Origin: Larimichthys crocea
Lineage: Eukaryota; Chordata; Actinopteri; Sciaenidae
DNA: 64,000 nt
Assembly: GCF_000972845.2 (NCBI RefSeq)
Contig: NC_040022.1
Coordinates: forward strand, 13,627,711 to 13,691,710
Direction of reading: 5' to 3'
Shown here: piece after piece, positions 39,640-51,777 of the stretch
Layout of the letters: each line of letters opens with the position of its first letter
How positions within the stretch are numbered: the first letter of the stretch is position 1
Notes under the pieces: generated by a model
What the model was told of the DNA's origin: nothing
The model's database searches: none
Seen by the model: the letters and a program-made list of their open reading frames with translations, nothing else
Translations under genes and position numbers: made by a program

Positions 39640-42600
39640 CATGAACATGGGCCCACCACCCATGGGAGGGGTCTCAGGGGGGGAGCGGTGCAAAGAGAGA
39701 TGGGCGGCAGTCGGAGGCGGGGACCCTGGCGGTCTGACCCCCGGTTGCAGAAGCTGGCTCTGGGGACGTGGAACGTCACCTCTCTGGCGGGGAAGGAGCC
39801 TGAGCTGGTGCACGAGGTTGAGAGGTACCGGCTAGATATAGTCGGGCTCGCCTCGACGCACAGCGTGGGTTCCGGAACCAGTTTCCTTGAGAGGGGCTGG
39901 ACGCTCTACCACTCTGGAGTTGCCCCCGGCGAGAGGCGCAGAGCGGGGGTGGGACTGCTTGTTTCCCCCCGGCTCGGCGCCTGTACGTTGGGGTTCACCC
40001 CGGTGGACGAGAGGGTAGCCTCCCTTCGCCTTCGGGTGGGGGGACGGGTCCTGACTGTCATCTGTGCTTATGCACCGAATGGCAGTTCAGAGTACCCACC
40101 CTTTTTGGAGTCTTTGGAGGGGGTGCTGGAGAGCGCTCCCTCTGGGGACTCCCTCGTCCTCCTGGGGGACTTCAATGCTCACGTGGGCGGCGACAGTGAG
40201 ACCTGGAGGGGCGTGATTGGGAGGAACGGCCCCCCTGATCTGAACCCGAGTGGTGTTCTGTTATTGGACTTCTGTGCACGTCATGGATTGTCCATAACGA
40301 ACACCATGTTCAAGCATAAGGGTGTCCACATGTGCACTTGGCACCAGGATGCCCTCGGCCGTAGTTCGATGATCGACTTTGTGGTCGTGTCGTCGGACTT
40401 GCGGCCACATGTTTTGGACACTCGGGTGAAGAGAGGGGCGGAGCTGTCAACTGATCACCACCTGGTGGTGAGTTGGCTCCGATGGTGGGGGAGGATGGCA
40501 GTCAGACCTGGCAGGCCCAAACGTTCTGTGCGGGTTTGTTGGGAACGTCTGGCTGAATCTCCTGTCAGAAAGAGTTTCAACTCCCACCTCCGGGAGAGCT
40601 TCGCTCATGTCCCGGGGGAGGCGGGGGACATTGAGTCCGAGTGGACCTTGTTCCGTTCCTCCATTGTCGAGGCGGCCGACCGGAGCTGTGGCCGTAAGGT
40701 GGTCGGTGCCTGTCGTGGCGGTGGCCCCCGAACCCGCTGGTGGACACCGGCGGTGAGGGATGCCGTCAAGCTGAAGAAGGAGGCCTACAGAACCTTTTTG
40801 GCCTGTGGGAGTCCTGAAGCAGCTGACGGGTATCGACATGCCAAGCGGAATGCGGCCTCGGCGGTTGCGGAGGCAAAAACTCGGGCGTGGGAGGAGTTCG
40901 GTGAGGCCATGGAGAGCGACTTTCGAACGGCTTCGAGGAGGTTCTGGACCACCATCCGGCGGCTCAGGCGGGGGAAGCAGTGCACTATCAACACTGTGTT
41001 CAGTGGGGACGGTGTGCTGCTGACCTCGACTGGGGACGTCTTGGGTCGGTGGAGGGAATACTTCGAAGACCTCCTCAATCCCACCAGCACGTCTTCCGTT
41101 GAGGAGGCAGAGTCTGGGGACCCCGTGGTGGTCTCGCCCATCTCTGGGGCTGAGGTCGCTGAGGTAGTCAAAAAACTCCTCGGTGGCAAGGCCCCGGGGG
41201 TGGATGAGGTCCGCCCGGAGTTCCTCAAGGCTCTGGATGTTGTGGGGCTGTCTTGGTTGACACGTCTCTGCAACATCGCGTGGACATCGGGGGCAGTGCC
41301 TCTGGACTGGCAGACCGGGGTGGTGGTTCCCCTCTTCAAAAAGGGGGACCGGAGGATGTGCTCCAACTATAGGGGGATCACACTCCTCAGCCTCCCCGGG
41401 AAGGTCTTTTCGGGGGTCCTGGAGAGGAGGGTCCGCAAGATTGTCGAACCTCGGATCCAGGAGGAGCAGTGTGGTTTTCGTCCTGGCCGTGGAACTGTGG
41501 ACCAGCTCTATACCCTTAGCGCGGCCCTGGAGGGTGCATGGGAGTTCGCCCAACCAGTCTACATGTGTTTTGTGGACCTGGAGAAGGCGTTCGACCGTGT
41601 CCCTCGGGAGGTCCTGTGGGGGGTGCTCCGGGAGTATGGGGTTCCGGACCCATTGATACGGGCTATCCGGTCCCTTTACTCTCGGTGCCAGAGCTTGGTC
41701 CGCATTGCCGGCAGTAAGTCGGACCTGTTTCCCGTGGGAGTTGGACTCCGCCAGGGCTGCCCTTTGTCACCGGTTCTGTTCATAACTTTTATGGACAGGA
41801 TTTCTAGGCGCAGCCAGGGCGTCGAGGGGCTGCGATTCGGTGGCCTTAGGATTGGGTCGCTGCTTTTTGCGGACGATCTAGTCTTGTTGGCTTCATCGGA
41901 TCGTGACCTTCAGCTCTCTCTGGAGCGGTTTGCAGCCGAGTGTGAAGCGGCTGGGATGAGAATCAGCACCTCCAAATCCGAGGCCATGGTTCTCAGCCGG
42001 AAAAGGGTGGAGTGCAGTCTCCAGGTCGGGGATGAGATCCTGCCTCAAGTGGAGGAGTTCAAGTATCTCGGGGTCTTGTTCACGAGTGAGGGAAGGATGG
42101 AACGGGAGATCGACCGGCGGATCGGTGCGGCTTCTGCAGTGATGCGGACTCTGCACCGGTCCGTCGTGGTGAAGAAGGAGCTGAGCCGAAAGGCGAAGCT
42201 CTCGATTTACCAGTCGATCTACGTTCCTACCCTCACCTATGGTCACGAGCTTTGGGTAGTGACCGAAAGAATAAGATCGCGAATACAAGCGGCCGAAATG
42301 AGCTTCCTTCGCAGGGTGGATGGGCTCTCCCTTAGAGATAGGGTGAGAAGCTTGGCCATCCGCGAGGAGCTCAGAGTAGAACCGCTGCTCCTCCGCATCG
42401 AGAGGAACCAGTTGAGGTGGCTCGGGCATCTCGTGAGGATGCCTCCTGGACGTCTCCCTGGTGAGATGTTCCGGGCACGTCCCTCCGGGAGGCGGCCCCG
42501 GGGAAGACCCAGGACACGCTGGAGGGACTATGTCTCTCGGCTGGCCTGGGAATGCCTTGGGGTCCCCCTGGGAGATTTGGCAGAAGTGGCTGGGGAGAGG

Positions 42601-42681
42601 GAAGTCTGGGCTTCCCTGCTGAAGCTGCTGCCCCCGCGACCCGATCTCGGATAAGCGGAACAAAACGGAACGGAACGGAAC
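39640..42681 (+). mobile_element. Rex3 (RTE-clade) non-LTR retrotransposon, near complete
   Basis: A GC-rich block of about 3 kb in AT-rich DNA carries one long ORF with an apurinic-like endonuclease followed by reverse transcriptase, and ends in a short 3' tail GATAAGCGG plus (AACGG)n repeats at 42651-42681. The positions 41308-41327 and 41752-41772 match, as I remember them, the degenerate primer sites used to amplify Rex3 from fish. A second, 5'-truncated copy of its 3' end lies at 51038-51118. The left border follows a (TAA)n run and is approximate. I found no clear target duplication. Confidence 0.88.
39700..42654 (+). CDS. Rex3 ORF: endonuclease-reverse transcriptase
   Basis: The enzyme nicks target DNA and reverse transcribes the element RNA at that site. 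The frame is open from 39586 to the stop at 42652-42654; the first ATG is at 39700, giving about 984 residues. The endonuclease comes first: [62 protein letters not shown]. The reverse transcriptase follows: [46 protein letters not shown] (motif A), [13 protein letters not shown], and the catalytic FADD near residues 727-730, then [14 protein letters not shown]-terminal [20 protein letters not shown] region and a [12 protein letters not shown] basic tract end it. No stop or frameshift interrupts it, which suggests recent insertion. The long antisense frame is a shadow. It is not a host gene. Confidence 0.9.
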   Translation: MGGSRRRGPWRSDPRLQKLALGTWNVTSLAGKEPELVHEVERYRLDIVGLASTHSVGSGTSFLERGWTLYHSGVAPGERRRAGVGLLVSPRLGACTLGFTPVDERVASLRLRVGGRVLTVICAYAPNGSSEYPPFLESLEGVLESAPSGDSLVLLGDFNAHVGGDSETWRGVIGRNGPPDLNPSGVLLLDFCARHGLSITNTMFKHKGVHMCTWHQDALGRSSMIDFVVVSSDLRPHVLDTRVKRGAELSTDHHLVVSWLRWWGRMAVRPGRPKRSVRVCWERLAESPVRKSFNSHLRESFAHVPGEAGDIESEWTLFRSSIVEAADRSCGRKVVGACRGGGPRTRWWTPAVRDAVKLKKEAYRTFLACGSPEAADGYRHAKRNAASAVAEAKTRAWEEFGEAMESDFRTASRRFWTTIRRLRRGKQCTINTVFSGDGVLLTSTGDVLGRWREYFEDLLNPTSTSSVEEAESGDPVVVSPISGAEVAEVVKKLLGGKAPGVDEVRPEFLKALDVVGLSWLTRLCNIAWTSGAVPLDWQTGVVVPLFKKGDRRMCSNYRGITLLSLPGKVFSGVLERRVRKIVEPRIQEEQCGFRPGRGTVDQLYTLSAALEGAWEFAQPVYMCFVDLEKAFDRVPREVLWGVLREYGVPDPLIRAIRSLYSRCQSLVRIAGSKSDLFPVGVGLRQGCPLSPVLFITFMDRISRRSQGVEGLRFGGLRIGSLLFADDLVLLASSDRDLQLSLERFAAECEAAGMRISTSKSEAMVLSRKRVECSLQVGDEILPQVEEFKYLGVLFTSEGRMEREIDRRIGAASAVMRTLHRSVVVKKELSRKAKLSIYQSIYVPTLTYGHELWVVTERIRSRIQAAEMSFLRRVDGLSLRDRVRSLAIREELRVEPLLLRIERNQLRWLGHLVRMPPGRLPGEMFRARPSGRRPRGRPRTRWRDYVSRLAWECLGVPLGDLAEVAGEREVWASLLKLLPPRPDLG

Positions 42682-43792
42682 ATAAAGGAAACTGATTTAT
42701 ATTTTTGGGTTTGATAATTTGACAAATAGTTTTCCTTTGTGGCGTGAATTTTCCACAATAAAGTCAAATCACAACATTTCGATCATTAATGTAACTAAAT
42801 GCACAGTCGGTGTGTTTCATTGTGAAACGTCGTCTGTCTGTCATGGCTTTCAGTAATAATAAGCTCTGCTCATGGTTCTGTCTCAGAAGCTGTGATTGAA
42901 TAGTTTTATTTTTATTATTTCAGCATGGATAGTGCCAGGTTCCATCTTCACGGAACAAAAAGCCTCTCCTGCACCTCCTCATGAAAACTAATGACAGTGT
43001 TGTGTTTGTGTGTGTCAGGTCTATGCTGCTTTTCACTTTGTTTCTGTGTTGTGGTCATATTTTAACATGGAAAATTCAGGTCCCAATGAAAAAATTGTTC
43101 ATTCAGCTCTTAAAGACAAAAAGCAAAATAATTGTCCCTCCAAATATTTTAATTTAATTATGACACTAAAAGCACATATAAAATGAAAATAGCAGTATTT
43201 TACTGCTTCCATGAAGCATCTGTGTTGTGGGTACTGAAATGGACTGAGAATGTTATTCATTATTCAATATTCATTGTGCAATCAAATCTCAACAACGCTT
43301 GTGCTGTGACGGTTTGGCCCCTATTCTACTGCAGGATCTTAACATTTGGTACAAGTGCATCAAACCACTTCAAAGTTTTTCATTTGGTTCCATAGCATGC
43401 ATTATCGTTGTATCTTTTTATGCTTTAGTTTCACCCTTTATGATTTTTTCATGCACAGTCTGTTTCTGCTCCACTTTTTGTTTTTTGTTTTTTGGAAGAG
43501 CTGACTCGAGCTCCCTCTGAATTTTGGTTTGTGTTAGGTGTCCGGACCTTCGTTGCTATTGTTGTGTTTGTTGTCAGCCATTCTTGTAGTAATGTAATGT
43601 CACATCTGCATGGTTAATCCCCACTAAAAGCACTGCAGCCAGCCCCAAAAAGTACCTGAAATTGAATTTAGGAGGAACAGAACCCAAAATGAGAGAACTT
43701 TGGTAGAACCTGTGATAATGGATTCATGTTACATCACATTTCATTTAGTCCTGCACTCTGGGGTTTAGGTTAGTCCAGTATTGGGAAATACA

Positions 43793-43817
43793 GGTATATA
43801 TATATATATATCTTATA

Positions 43818-43874
<57 letters not shown>

Positions 43875-43885
43875 ATAATATTCTC
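43793..43885 (+). repeat. (TA)n low-complexity tract
   Basis: Interrupted TA runs with TCTTATATC breaks; may form cruciforms. Confidence 0.9.
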
Positions 43886-44765
43886 TTACATATATATATA
43901 TTCACCCCACTATTTCCTATATTTTTTTAGGAGTTTAAAGGCAAGGAATTGGTGAGATGTATTATTGGCACCTGTGTAGCAAGAATCCTTAAGAGTCCCT
44001 GAAGAAGTGACTACATTGTGTATAATTGCACTGCACTACTGGGTATAACTGCCCTACTTTTAGACAGTTTTCAGTTGAAAAGAAAAACAGGTAAATGTCA
44101 CTCGAACAACTAAGTCTTTGGATCTCTAAGATTCATTCATGCACAGTAACTCACTGTGGCCACAAATGCATCAATCAGACCGGTTTGGCAGATCTTGAAG
44201 GAGATCCTCATTACCGACTGTTATAATGTTCAGTTTTTGAAAAAGTCAGCACAGCCCTATTTTGTAGCGCCATCTTGACATTGTGTGCATCACGTGTATC
44301 ATTATGAAATTGTTGTTCTTTTTTTTTATCCTGCAGTGCGTAAGTTTGTGTGTTTTTGTGGCATTTGACAAAGAGGTGTTTTGATGAGTGCTGCTGGGAG
44401 GAGAGAGAGAAGTTTCCAGCAGGAAACGTGACCAATAGTGCCCCCTGCTGTTTATGTGCATTACTGCGTAAGAAGGTCAAAATAAAACTATTTTTCATGA
44501 GCAACAGCAAGAACTGAACCAGAAAAGATTTGAATATAACATCATGACAACTTCCTTTGCAGTATCCAGATATCATCATGACATGCTACTTACAATTAAG
44601 ATAGAATATTGGTTTTATATGGCAATGAAGTGTGTGTATAATATACAGTACGACACTGTAAAGTATTAAATATGATGATTAAATTTTATATCAAATCACC
44701 TACAGAGACATCATGCCTTTGGATGTGACAGTATATGACACCTGGGGCACAAAATGTGTAGAGGT

Positions 44766-44793
44766 AAAAAATAAATAAATAAATAAATAAAAA
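44766..44793 (+). repeat. Microsatellite (AAAT)n
   Basis: Six to seven AAAT units. Confidence 0.9.
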
Positions 44794-46348
44794 TATCGTG
44801 GAACAATAGATATGCGAAGTATTGGCCAGGAAAAGGAGGGAGGGATGAATGCCAAAGAGATTTATCTTATGATGATATTCATTTTGTGCCTGCTTGTTGT
44901 CTGGTGGAACACTGTGCAAAGACAGCTCAGGGGGAGAGACCACAACAAGTATAAAAGTGGACCTAGGAACCTAAGTATAAAATAACTAAGTAGCTCATAG
45001 GACAAAAAGCACAGTTTAGCTGATAGAATTATTTAGTCACTCTCAATAATGACATTTAGCAACTGGATCAGCACCATCTGGTCCACTACAGATCCTTTCT
45101 GGAGACACACAGTAAGTAGGCTGTACTGAACACACACACACAGTTTCCACCTGGTGACATGCAATCTGTATCTTATTTGGATCATAAAAAAAATTATTTA
45201 AAAAACTGTAATGCTTGTTAATATGATGTGTTCGGCAATTTGAAAGATAAGAGAAATGGAGTCGTAAACAATCTCATTTTTAATTTTAGTTTTTTTTTTT
45301 TTATCACTCAATCACAATAATTTAAAAAAATTTTGCGGCTTTAAATATACAAAAAGTTATACGATGGCTTATGTAATATCTGTCAGAACTAACTACAGAG
45401 ATAATAAACCCTTCAGACATGTCTGTCTACTGACAAAAATGATTGGAAAATGCAATCACTGACATTAGTCAAAGAGAGCTCTATATCTCCGCTGGCAATA
45501 ATTCATGTGAGTGATGTGTGACACATGTCACATTGATAGAGGCACCTTGGATGTGGGTTGAGAACTTGTAAAGTGCTATAATAGAGACCTAATTCACTAC
45601 AGAGAACACAAAGTTCAACCATACATTCCTCTGTTCAAATTGGGCAAAATACAAGCTTGCAGAAATGGGAAGCTGTACGCTAAATTGTTCATGTTCTTGC
45701 TAAAATCAACAGCTTACGTCGACTTACTTTGCCACAGGAACGTGATATTTGTTGTGGAGAAATTGCTGAAGTCAAAGGTCAATGGTGAGGTCAGGAGGGA
45801 AGAAAGTGTTCAGGAGCCTCTGATGTCTTATGCTGTATTATTTATTGACGCTTGGCCAAGGAGAACTAGAGACACTCTCAAAGTACACCTGAAGTGCTTG
45901 AGTCGGTCTCGCATTCTGACGAACTCGTGATGGTGGATATACTTTAAACCCAAAGATCACACCCCAAATACTATACGCCCCAGAATTAGTCAAAGAGAAT
46001 GTCTTTACTCTTGGAGGTGTTATTGTCAACATATTCTAGTCTGGGGACACAGATGTCCGCTTACGCAGATTGGAACGGCAACAACAAGCTATCTATTATG
46101 ACTAGGAAGGCAGCAACAGGCCTCTTCGACCCTGGCCACCACAGTGAGATATGGTGGCACCTAGTCATAAGACAAACAGTTAATACTGCCGTGGATCACA
46201 AGGCTCACACGTGGCCTCGTGTAACCCTAAAAGAGAAAATTCCATAACAATATTCAAAAATCTAACTCTAGCATACTTGTCCGTGCTAACACCACAGGAA
46301 ACTGAAGCACCATTCACTCACATTGGAAGGGAAGGATGTGAAACATGC

Positions 46349-46394
46349 TGGATATATAACAGTATAACAGTATATAACAGTATATAACAGTTTC
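46349..46394 (+). repeat. Short tandem repeat, TATATAACAG-type unit
   Basis: Four copies of TATATAACAG or its truncated form TATAACAG in a row. Confidence 0.8.
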
Positions 46395-47639
46395 CTTTCA
46401 GTACTTGCTGCATTATTTTGTTAGTTCAGCTGAGTCTGATTTTCTACCTTAGTATCCTGACATGCCTGCTTGCCTTCACCAATATTACTGGCCACAGAAA
46501 ATGGAGCAGAAAATTACAAAATAACATATTTCATAAATTCTCTCATTCAGTAGTAGTAAATCCAGCGTGATACCATGCTTAAAAAGACCCAAACAGGTAA
46601 AACATGTTTTACAGTTTTTAAGTCAGCAGCAGCTCAGCTTGTTGCAGGTTTAAAAATACTTGATCATGTGACATTATTTATATACACGTTTTTAGGTTAT
46701 AGAAAGTTATCTACATTTGTTAAATGTTCATTTTAAACATCAACTTGTGCTTGTTGCACATGCACAAATCTAGAGCAGCCCCACACTGAAAATACGTTTT
46801 GATGCGCATGCACCTTTGCTCGACTTGGCTTGTGTTTCTACCTGACACAAGTGAGGCTGCAGAGAAGAACATCCCAGTTGGGTGTGGTTTATTGTACCTG
46901 TGACAACACTCAACTGTAACGTAGTACTCAATGCCATGTGAAATGACGTGATGTACAGTGTTGCATGCAGCAGCTGTTACTGTAAATGACAGAGCAAGTG
47001 AGATGATTTGACTGCAGTTATTCTTCAGGATGTTCATTTGAGATGCTGTTGAAGCAGCTCTTAGCCAACTGTGAACAATCTAGAAGAAGAGATATGGTTG
47101 GAAATTAAAGGAAACTGTGTAGAATATGTCTGAGTGGGCATATTAAATATTAATATGCATTTTTACAAAAACAATCTGTTTCAGAGTTTTTAATTTCAAA
47201 TAAATGAAATAAGCCAGCCATGTTTCCTGTGTTTTCTATATGCTGCACTTAAGCATGGATTCACACCGTACAGATGTGTAATCTCCAGATGTTTAAGTTC
47301 TCTCTTGGTGAAAGACTGCATCCATGTGACAGCCCATCTCTGCTTTGACCTTACTCATTTTACTCATGAAGGAATTGAGCCACTGATGTTTCCATTTCTT
47401 TTTTAAGCTTTTTCTGACATTTTGAACTCTCATGATGTTTTTTATGAGCTTCGACATCCTGTAAACATAAATTATCAGCATCAGCAGTGTAACCACCAAA
47501 AACCACTGTCACCAACAGACAGATCATGAACCTACCTAACTAGTACATCAGGATGACGAAGCAGTACAATGTCATTTCTGATGTGGAACTTTGAGAAGTC
47601 TCATGGTGTTAATAACTGCCTGGAGTTCTATATCAAATT

Positions 47640-48600
47640 TAAATGAAATCAGATTTTATTTGTATAGCCAAAAGTCACAAAGTACATTTGCCTCTGAGGC
47701 TTTACAATCTGTACAGGGAGTGACACCCTCTGTTCTTAGACCCTCGGTTCGAGTGAGGAAAACTTGCACACAAAAAACCTTTAACAGGGAAAAAAGGTGG
47801 AAGAAACCTCAGGAAGAGCCACAGAGGAGGGATCCCTCTCCCAGGACGGACAGACGTGCAATGGATGTCACATGTACAGGACAAATCAACAGAGACATAT
47901 TGGCAGGCCAGGTAGCCAGATGTGTGGGCACTTTTCTTTTCTTTTCAAAGATGCTGATACAACGGGGAAGCAGCGCAGAGTGGAGAGGACCATGATGGCC
48001 GTCCTGGATGGAAGCAGCACAAACAACAGGGAGATCTTCAGACTAACAAAGTGGAGGACGGCTAGCGGTGGCTAACCGGCGTGGCGTAGGGGACTGCAGA
48101 GGATAAAGACTGGAGCATGGTCGTGAGCTTTCTGACTGCTAAATTTGAACATTGTTCTTAATCTGACTTTTAAAAAGGAGGCCCTCCCATCATTCAAGGA
48201 AAGACATTCCCCTAACAACATTATTCCTATTTGGATCTTATATAATAAATTGCTTCTGTGTAACTTGATGGGTCATTGAGTACTGCTCACCCTCGTACAA
48301 AAGAATTTGCATTATAGAATTTGGTGGTTTGTAATTGAACTGTGTAAAAAAACAAACCACCATTAATACAATTACAGTAGCAGTGGAACCTGTGATAGAG
48401 ATAGAGACACACAGATGCACAGCAGCAGCAAATCATAAACTAACTATAAACTGTAATGGAGATATGGTAGCAATAATGACAGTGATAATATATGTAGTGG
48501 ACGTCATGCAGGATGACAGCAGCAGCCACGATCCATGAGAACCTGCTGGACGACAGAGCACAGAAACTCCAGGGAAGAAGTTTAGTTAGTAACATGCATT
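47640..48600 (+). repeat. Teleost interspersed repeat ('TTATTTGTATAGCC' family)
   Basis: GATTTTATTTGTATAGCCAA, GCCTCTGAGGCTTTACAATC, GTTCTTAGACCCTCGGTTCG, GAAGAAACCTCAGGAAGAGC and AGGAGGGATCCCTCTCCCAG occur in the familiar order of a fish repeat. Later motifs (GATGACAGCAGCAGCCACGA, ACTCCAGGGAAGAAGTTTAG) near 48505-48580 suggest it continues to about 48600. An inverted head fragment lies at 51700-51777. Confidence 0.6.
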
Positions 48601-48621
48601 AATGAGACATGTATGTTTACA

Positions 48622-48625
<4 letters not shown>

Positions 48626-48685
<60 letters not shown>

Positions 48686-48700
48686 AGAGGAGGGAGGGAG
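48626..48700 (+). repeat. Microsatellite (GA)n and GGA-rich run
   Basis: About 30 GA units with one GG break, followed by GAGGGAGGGAGG. Confidence 0.95.
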
Positions 48701-48895
48701 GGGAAGTCTAATCCTATAACAGCATAACTAAGGGATGACCTAACTATAAGCTCTATCAAAAAGGAAAGTCTTAAGCCTATTCTTAAAAGTGTTGACCGTG
48801 TCTGCCTCCTGAACCCAGAATGGTAGTTTGTTCCACAGAAGAGGAGCCTGATAGCTGAAAGCTCTGGCTCCCAATCTACTTTTGGAAACTATTGG

Positions 48896-48936
48896 GTTGT
48901 TCGCCCAGGGAGCAAATGTAGCCAGGACCGCCCCTG
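48896..48936 (-). repeat. hAT-type terminal fragment inside the L2 remnant
   Basis: On the minus strand it reads CAGGGGCGGTCCTGGCTACA then TTTGCTCCCTGGGCGAAC, like the end of a hAT element. The same terminus sits at the same L2 position at 30591-30617. Confidence 0.55.
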
Positions 48937-49195
48937 GTTACATTAGTCCAGCCTAGAAGTAACCATGTGTGGATGTTTTTCTGCATCCTCTTGACATTTT
49001 GGCGATGTTACGTAAGTGGAAAATGCAGTCCTCGAGATTTGTTTTATGTGGACGTTAAAGGACAAATCCTGATCAAAGACAACTACAAGATTCTTTACAG
49101 TGGAGCTGGAGGCCAGGGTTCCCATCTAAGTAACTAAGTCTCTAGAAAGAGAGTTTCTGAGGTTTTGGGTCCAATTACAAGAACTTCCGTTCTTG

Positions 49196-49207
49196 TATAT
49201 ATATTAG

Positions 49208-49258
<51 letters not shown>
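49196..49258 (+). repeat. (TA)n microsatellite
   Basis: Interrupted TA run inside the L2-like remnant. Confidence 0.9.
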
Positions 49259-49262
<4 letters not shown>

Positions 49263-51037
49263 AGAACCTTGTGGACTCTATGACTCTTTGGTATGCATGG
49301 AGGATCATGGAGTGAACAAACTGAGATCGATCTAAGAAATAGACTTAAACCAGCTTAGGGCGGTTCCTTTGATGCCAATTTGATGTTCCAGTCTCTGTAA
49401 AAGAATTTGATGGTCAGTGGTGTCAAATGCAGCACTAAGATCTAACAGGACAAGTACAGAGATGAGTCCTTTGTCTGATGCCATTAGGAGGTCATTTGTA
49501 ACTTTGACTAATGTGGTCTCTGTGCTTGATGCACTCTAAATCCTGACTGAAAATCCTCAAATAGACTATTGTTATAGAGAAAGTCACCACGCTGATTAGC
49601 TGAGCTTTCTCAAGTATCTTAGACAGAAAGGGAAGGTTTGATATCGGTCTGTGTTGGCTAAGACCTCTGGGTCTAGTGGCTTTTTAAGAAGAGGTTTTTA
49701 CAGCTACCTTAAAGGACTGTGGTACATATCCCGATAATAAAGACAGATTAATCATATCCAATAAAGAATGGCTAACTACAGGTAAAACATCCTTGAGCAG
49801 CCTGGTTGGGATGGGTCTAAGAGACAGGTTGACGGCTTAGCTGCAGAAATGATTAAGTTATTTGATGAAGGTCGATGGGAGTAAAACAGTCTAAATACAT
49901 ATCAGGTTTTACAGCTGTTTCAAAACTTGCTGTATCAGAAGCAGATCAATGCCTGTTGAGGGCAAGAGGTGATGGATTATGTCTCTAATAGTTATAATCT
50001 ATCATTAAAGAAGCTCATGAAGTCATTGCTACTTAGACCTAGGAATGATGGTTCAGTAGAGCTTGGATTCTCTGTTAGCCTGGCTACAGTGCTGAAGGAA
50101 ACCTGGGGTTGTTCTTATTCTCCTCTATTAATGAAGAGTAGTAGGCTGCTCTGGCATTACGGAGAGCCTTCCTTGGCTGCGATGTTTTCCAGGTTGGGTG
50201 AGTGAGGCTAAGAACAAGACTTTCAAATGAATTATAATTTAGTTTAGGTTTAGGATTTATTAATAGACTTGAGTAAAATATGGCTCCAACTCCACCACCT
50301 CGACCAGTACTTCGAGGAACATGAGTATTATAATGACTTGGAGGAGTGGATTCATTTAAGCAACATATTCATCCTCCTGCAGCCAGGTTTCAGTGAGACA
50401 GAACAAATCAATATCATAATCAGATATTAATTCATTGATTAAGACCTGATATTAAGGAGTCCACATTTAATTCTCTTATTTTGGACTGTTGGAGATGTTG
50501 ATTTAATTTTTATTAAGTTTTTATGATGAACTCCTCTTCTGTTTGTTTTATCTTTAAATAATGTAGGTGGACGGGGGACAGACACAGTCTCTATACTAAA
50601 GGACTGGGTGGGCAACTGCTCTAATGGAGGCGCAGAGAAGCGTGTAAGACTGCATCTCTGCTTCCTGGTCTCAACTCTGGGTTGTCGACATGGTTTTGGT
50701 CAGCTAATAAACTTGGCCATATTTCTAGATATGAGAGCTGCTCCATCCAAAGTGGGATGGATGCTGTCTCTCCTAATCAGACCAGGTTTTCCCCAGAAAG
50801 GTGTCCAATTGTCTATGAAGCCCACATTGTTTGCTGGACACCACCTCGACAGCCAGCATTTGAAGGTTCAGTTCAATTATGAAACAGATTGAAGCTTTGA
50901 AATACAATAACTACTAAGACAAACTAAAAATGCTGCTTCTCTTCAGAGTGAAGTTTAACAAAACCAAATTAGCTTTTAAGGGGAGCTGCATGAGCCCTAC
51001 ACCAAAAACAAACTGACAAAAAGACAATTACTAACCC

Positions 51038-51118
51038 GTCTGTCCGTCCGTCCGTCTTCTTCCGCTTATCCAAATACGGGTCGCGGGGGCAGCAGCTTCA
51101 GCAGGGAAGCCCAGACTT
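51038..51118 (-). mobile_element. 81-bp 5'-truncated Rex3 copy with 13-bp target duplication
   Basis: On the minus strand this is the last part of the Rex3 ORF and tail: GAAGTCTGGGCTTCCCTGCT, then CTGCCCCCGCGACCC and GGATAAGCGGAAGAAGACGG with a (GACG)n tail. CAATTACTAACCC at 51025-51037 is repeated exactly at 51119-51131. The stop-proximal codons differ from the copy at 42600-42660 and the tail unit differs, so it was not copied from that element in its present form. Confidence 0.92.
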
Positions 51119-51699
51119 CAATTACTAACCCTAACTTCTAAATTAACCAAAAACAGGAGAGTTTAAACAGTGAATATTTACATGTGAGGCACAAGTGCAA
51201 AGTGACAATAAGCAAAGATAACAAAGGGAAAACAAACAGGCAAAATCTATCTAGATCAACCAATCACAAGGAAACTCTTTCCAAGAGCAAATGAGGGCAA
51301 ACGCTGCATTCCCAGCCATCTTGTGCCAACCAGTCTCTGCCACCAACAGGATCTTATGTAGGCCTCACAATTGACAGCAGCTTGGTTTGGTCAGCCCCAA
51401 AGATCTTCAGACAAACAGGGGATCACACTCTGGATCAAGACGTTAAGCAGAAATGGCTGGCCTTAACACAGATATTTCTGTTCAGTTCAGTTCAAGATAA
51501 GTAAAAAAAACAAACAAACAGAAAAGAAATAGGAAAAACAAAATATGCTGAGTTAAGTCAAGTTCAGTCCAGATTTTCCATTACGTTGGTCAGATCCAGA
51601 TTCTCTGCTGATGGAGGATGATCTCCATGAACTCCAGGAGACACTTATGTGGACGTTTCTGAAGAATCACAAAGAGTTCCAGACAACACAAAAGCAAGA

Positions 51700-51777
51700 A
51701 CGGGCAAAAGCCCTCTGAGGGAAATGTACTTTGTGACTTTGGGCTATACAAATACAATTGATTTGATTTGAATTGAA
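51700..51777 (-). repeat. Inverted head of the 'TTATTTGTATAGCC' repeat
   Basis: CCTCTGAGGGAAATGTACTT, TTTGTGACTTTGGGCTATAC and AAATACAATTGATTTGATTT are the reverse complement of the family head seen at 47650-47700. Confidence 0.55.

Larger units (their letters stand above)
42682..48625. other. Intergenic stretch, no gene recognised
   Basis: AT-rich DNA with a TA tract (43793-43885), an AAAT run (44766-44793) and a short tandem run (46349-46394). A moderately GC-richer part at 45595-46330 carries two frames of about 96 and 82 codons that I do not recognise. AATAAA at 42757-42762 could end a transcript but none is supported. The repeat at 47640-48600 is listed separately. Confidence 0.55.
48740..50885 (-). 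pseudogene. Decayed L2-like LINE (EN + RT), minus strand
   Basis: Read on the minus strand the order is normal for an L2-type ORF2. First, endonuclease motif DIDLFCLTETWLQED at 50415-50371. Second, the reverse transcriptase motif A block LDLSAAFDT at about 49457-49428. Third, a block with [20 protein letters not shown] (49125-48943). Fourth, the C-terminal block ending near 48745. TA repeats (49196-49258) and an inverted hAT terminus (48900-48936) interrupt it, and frameshifts are frequent. The segments 49190-48740 are the counterpart of the permuted copy at 30420-31168. It is inactive. Confidence 0.75.

Noticed and set aside
40447..41553. 368-codon minus-strand frame within the Rex3 element
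   Set aside because: It is antisense to the motif-bearing endonuclease/RT frame and arises from GC-rich codon use. No independent domain is visible.
41893..42663. 256-codon minus-strand frame within Rex3
   Set aside because: Same reason: a shadow of the RT C-terminal region.
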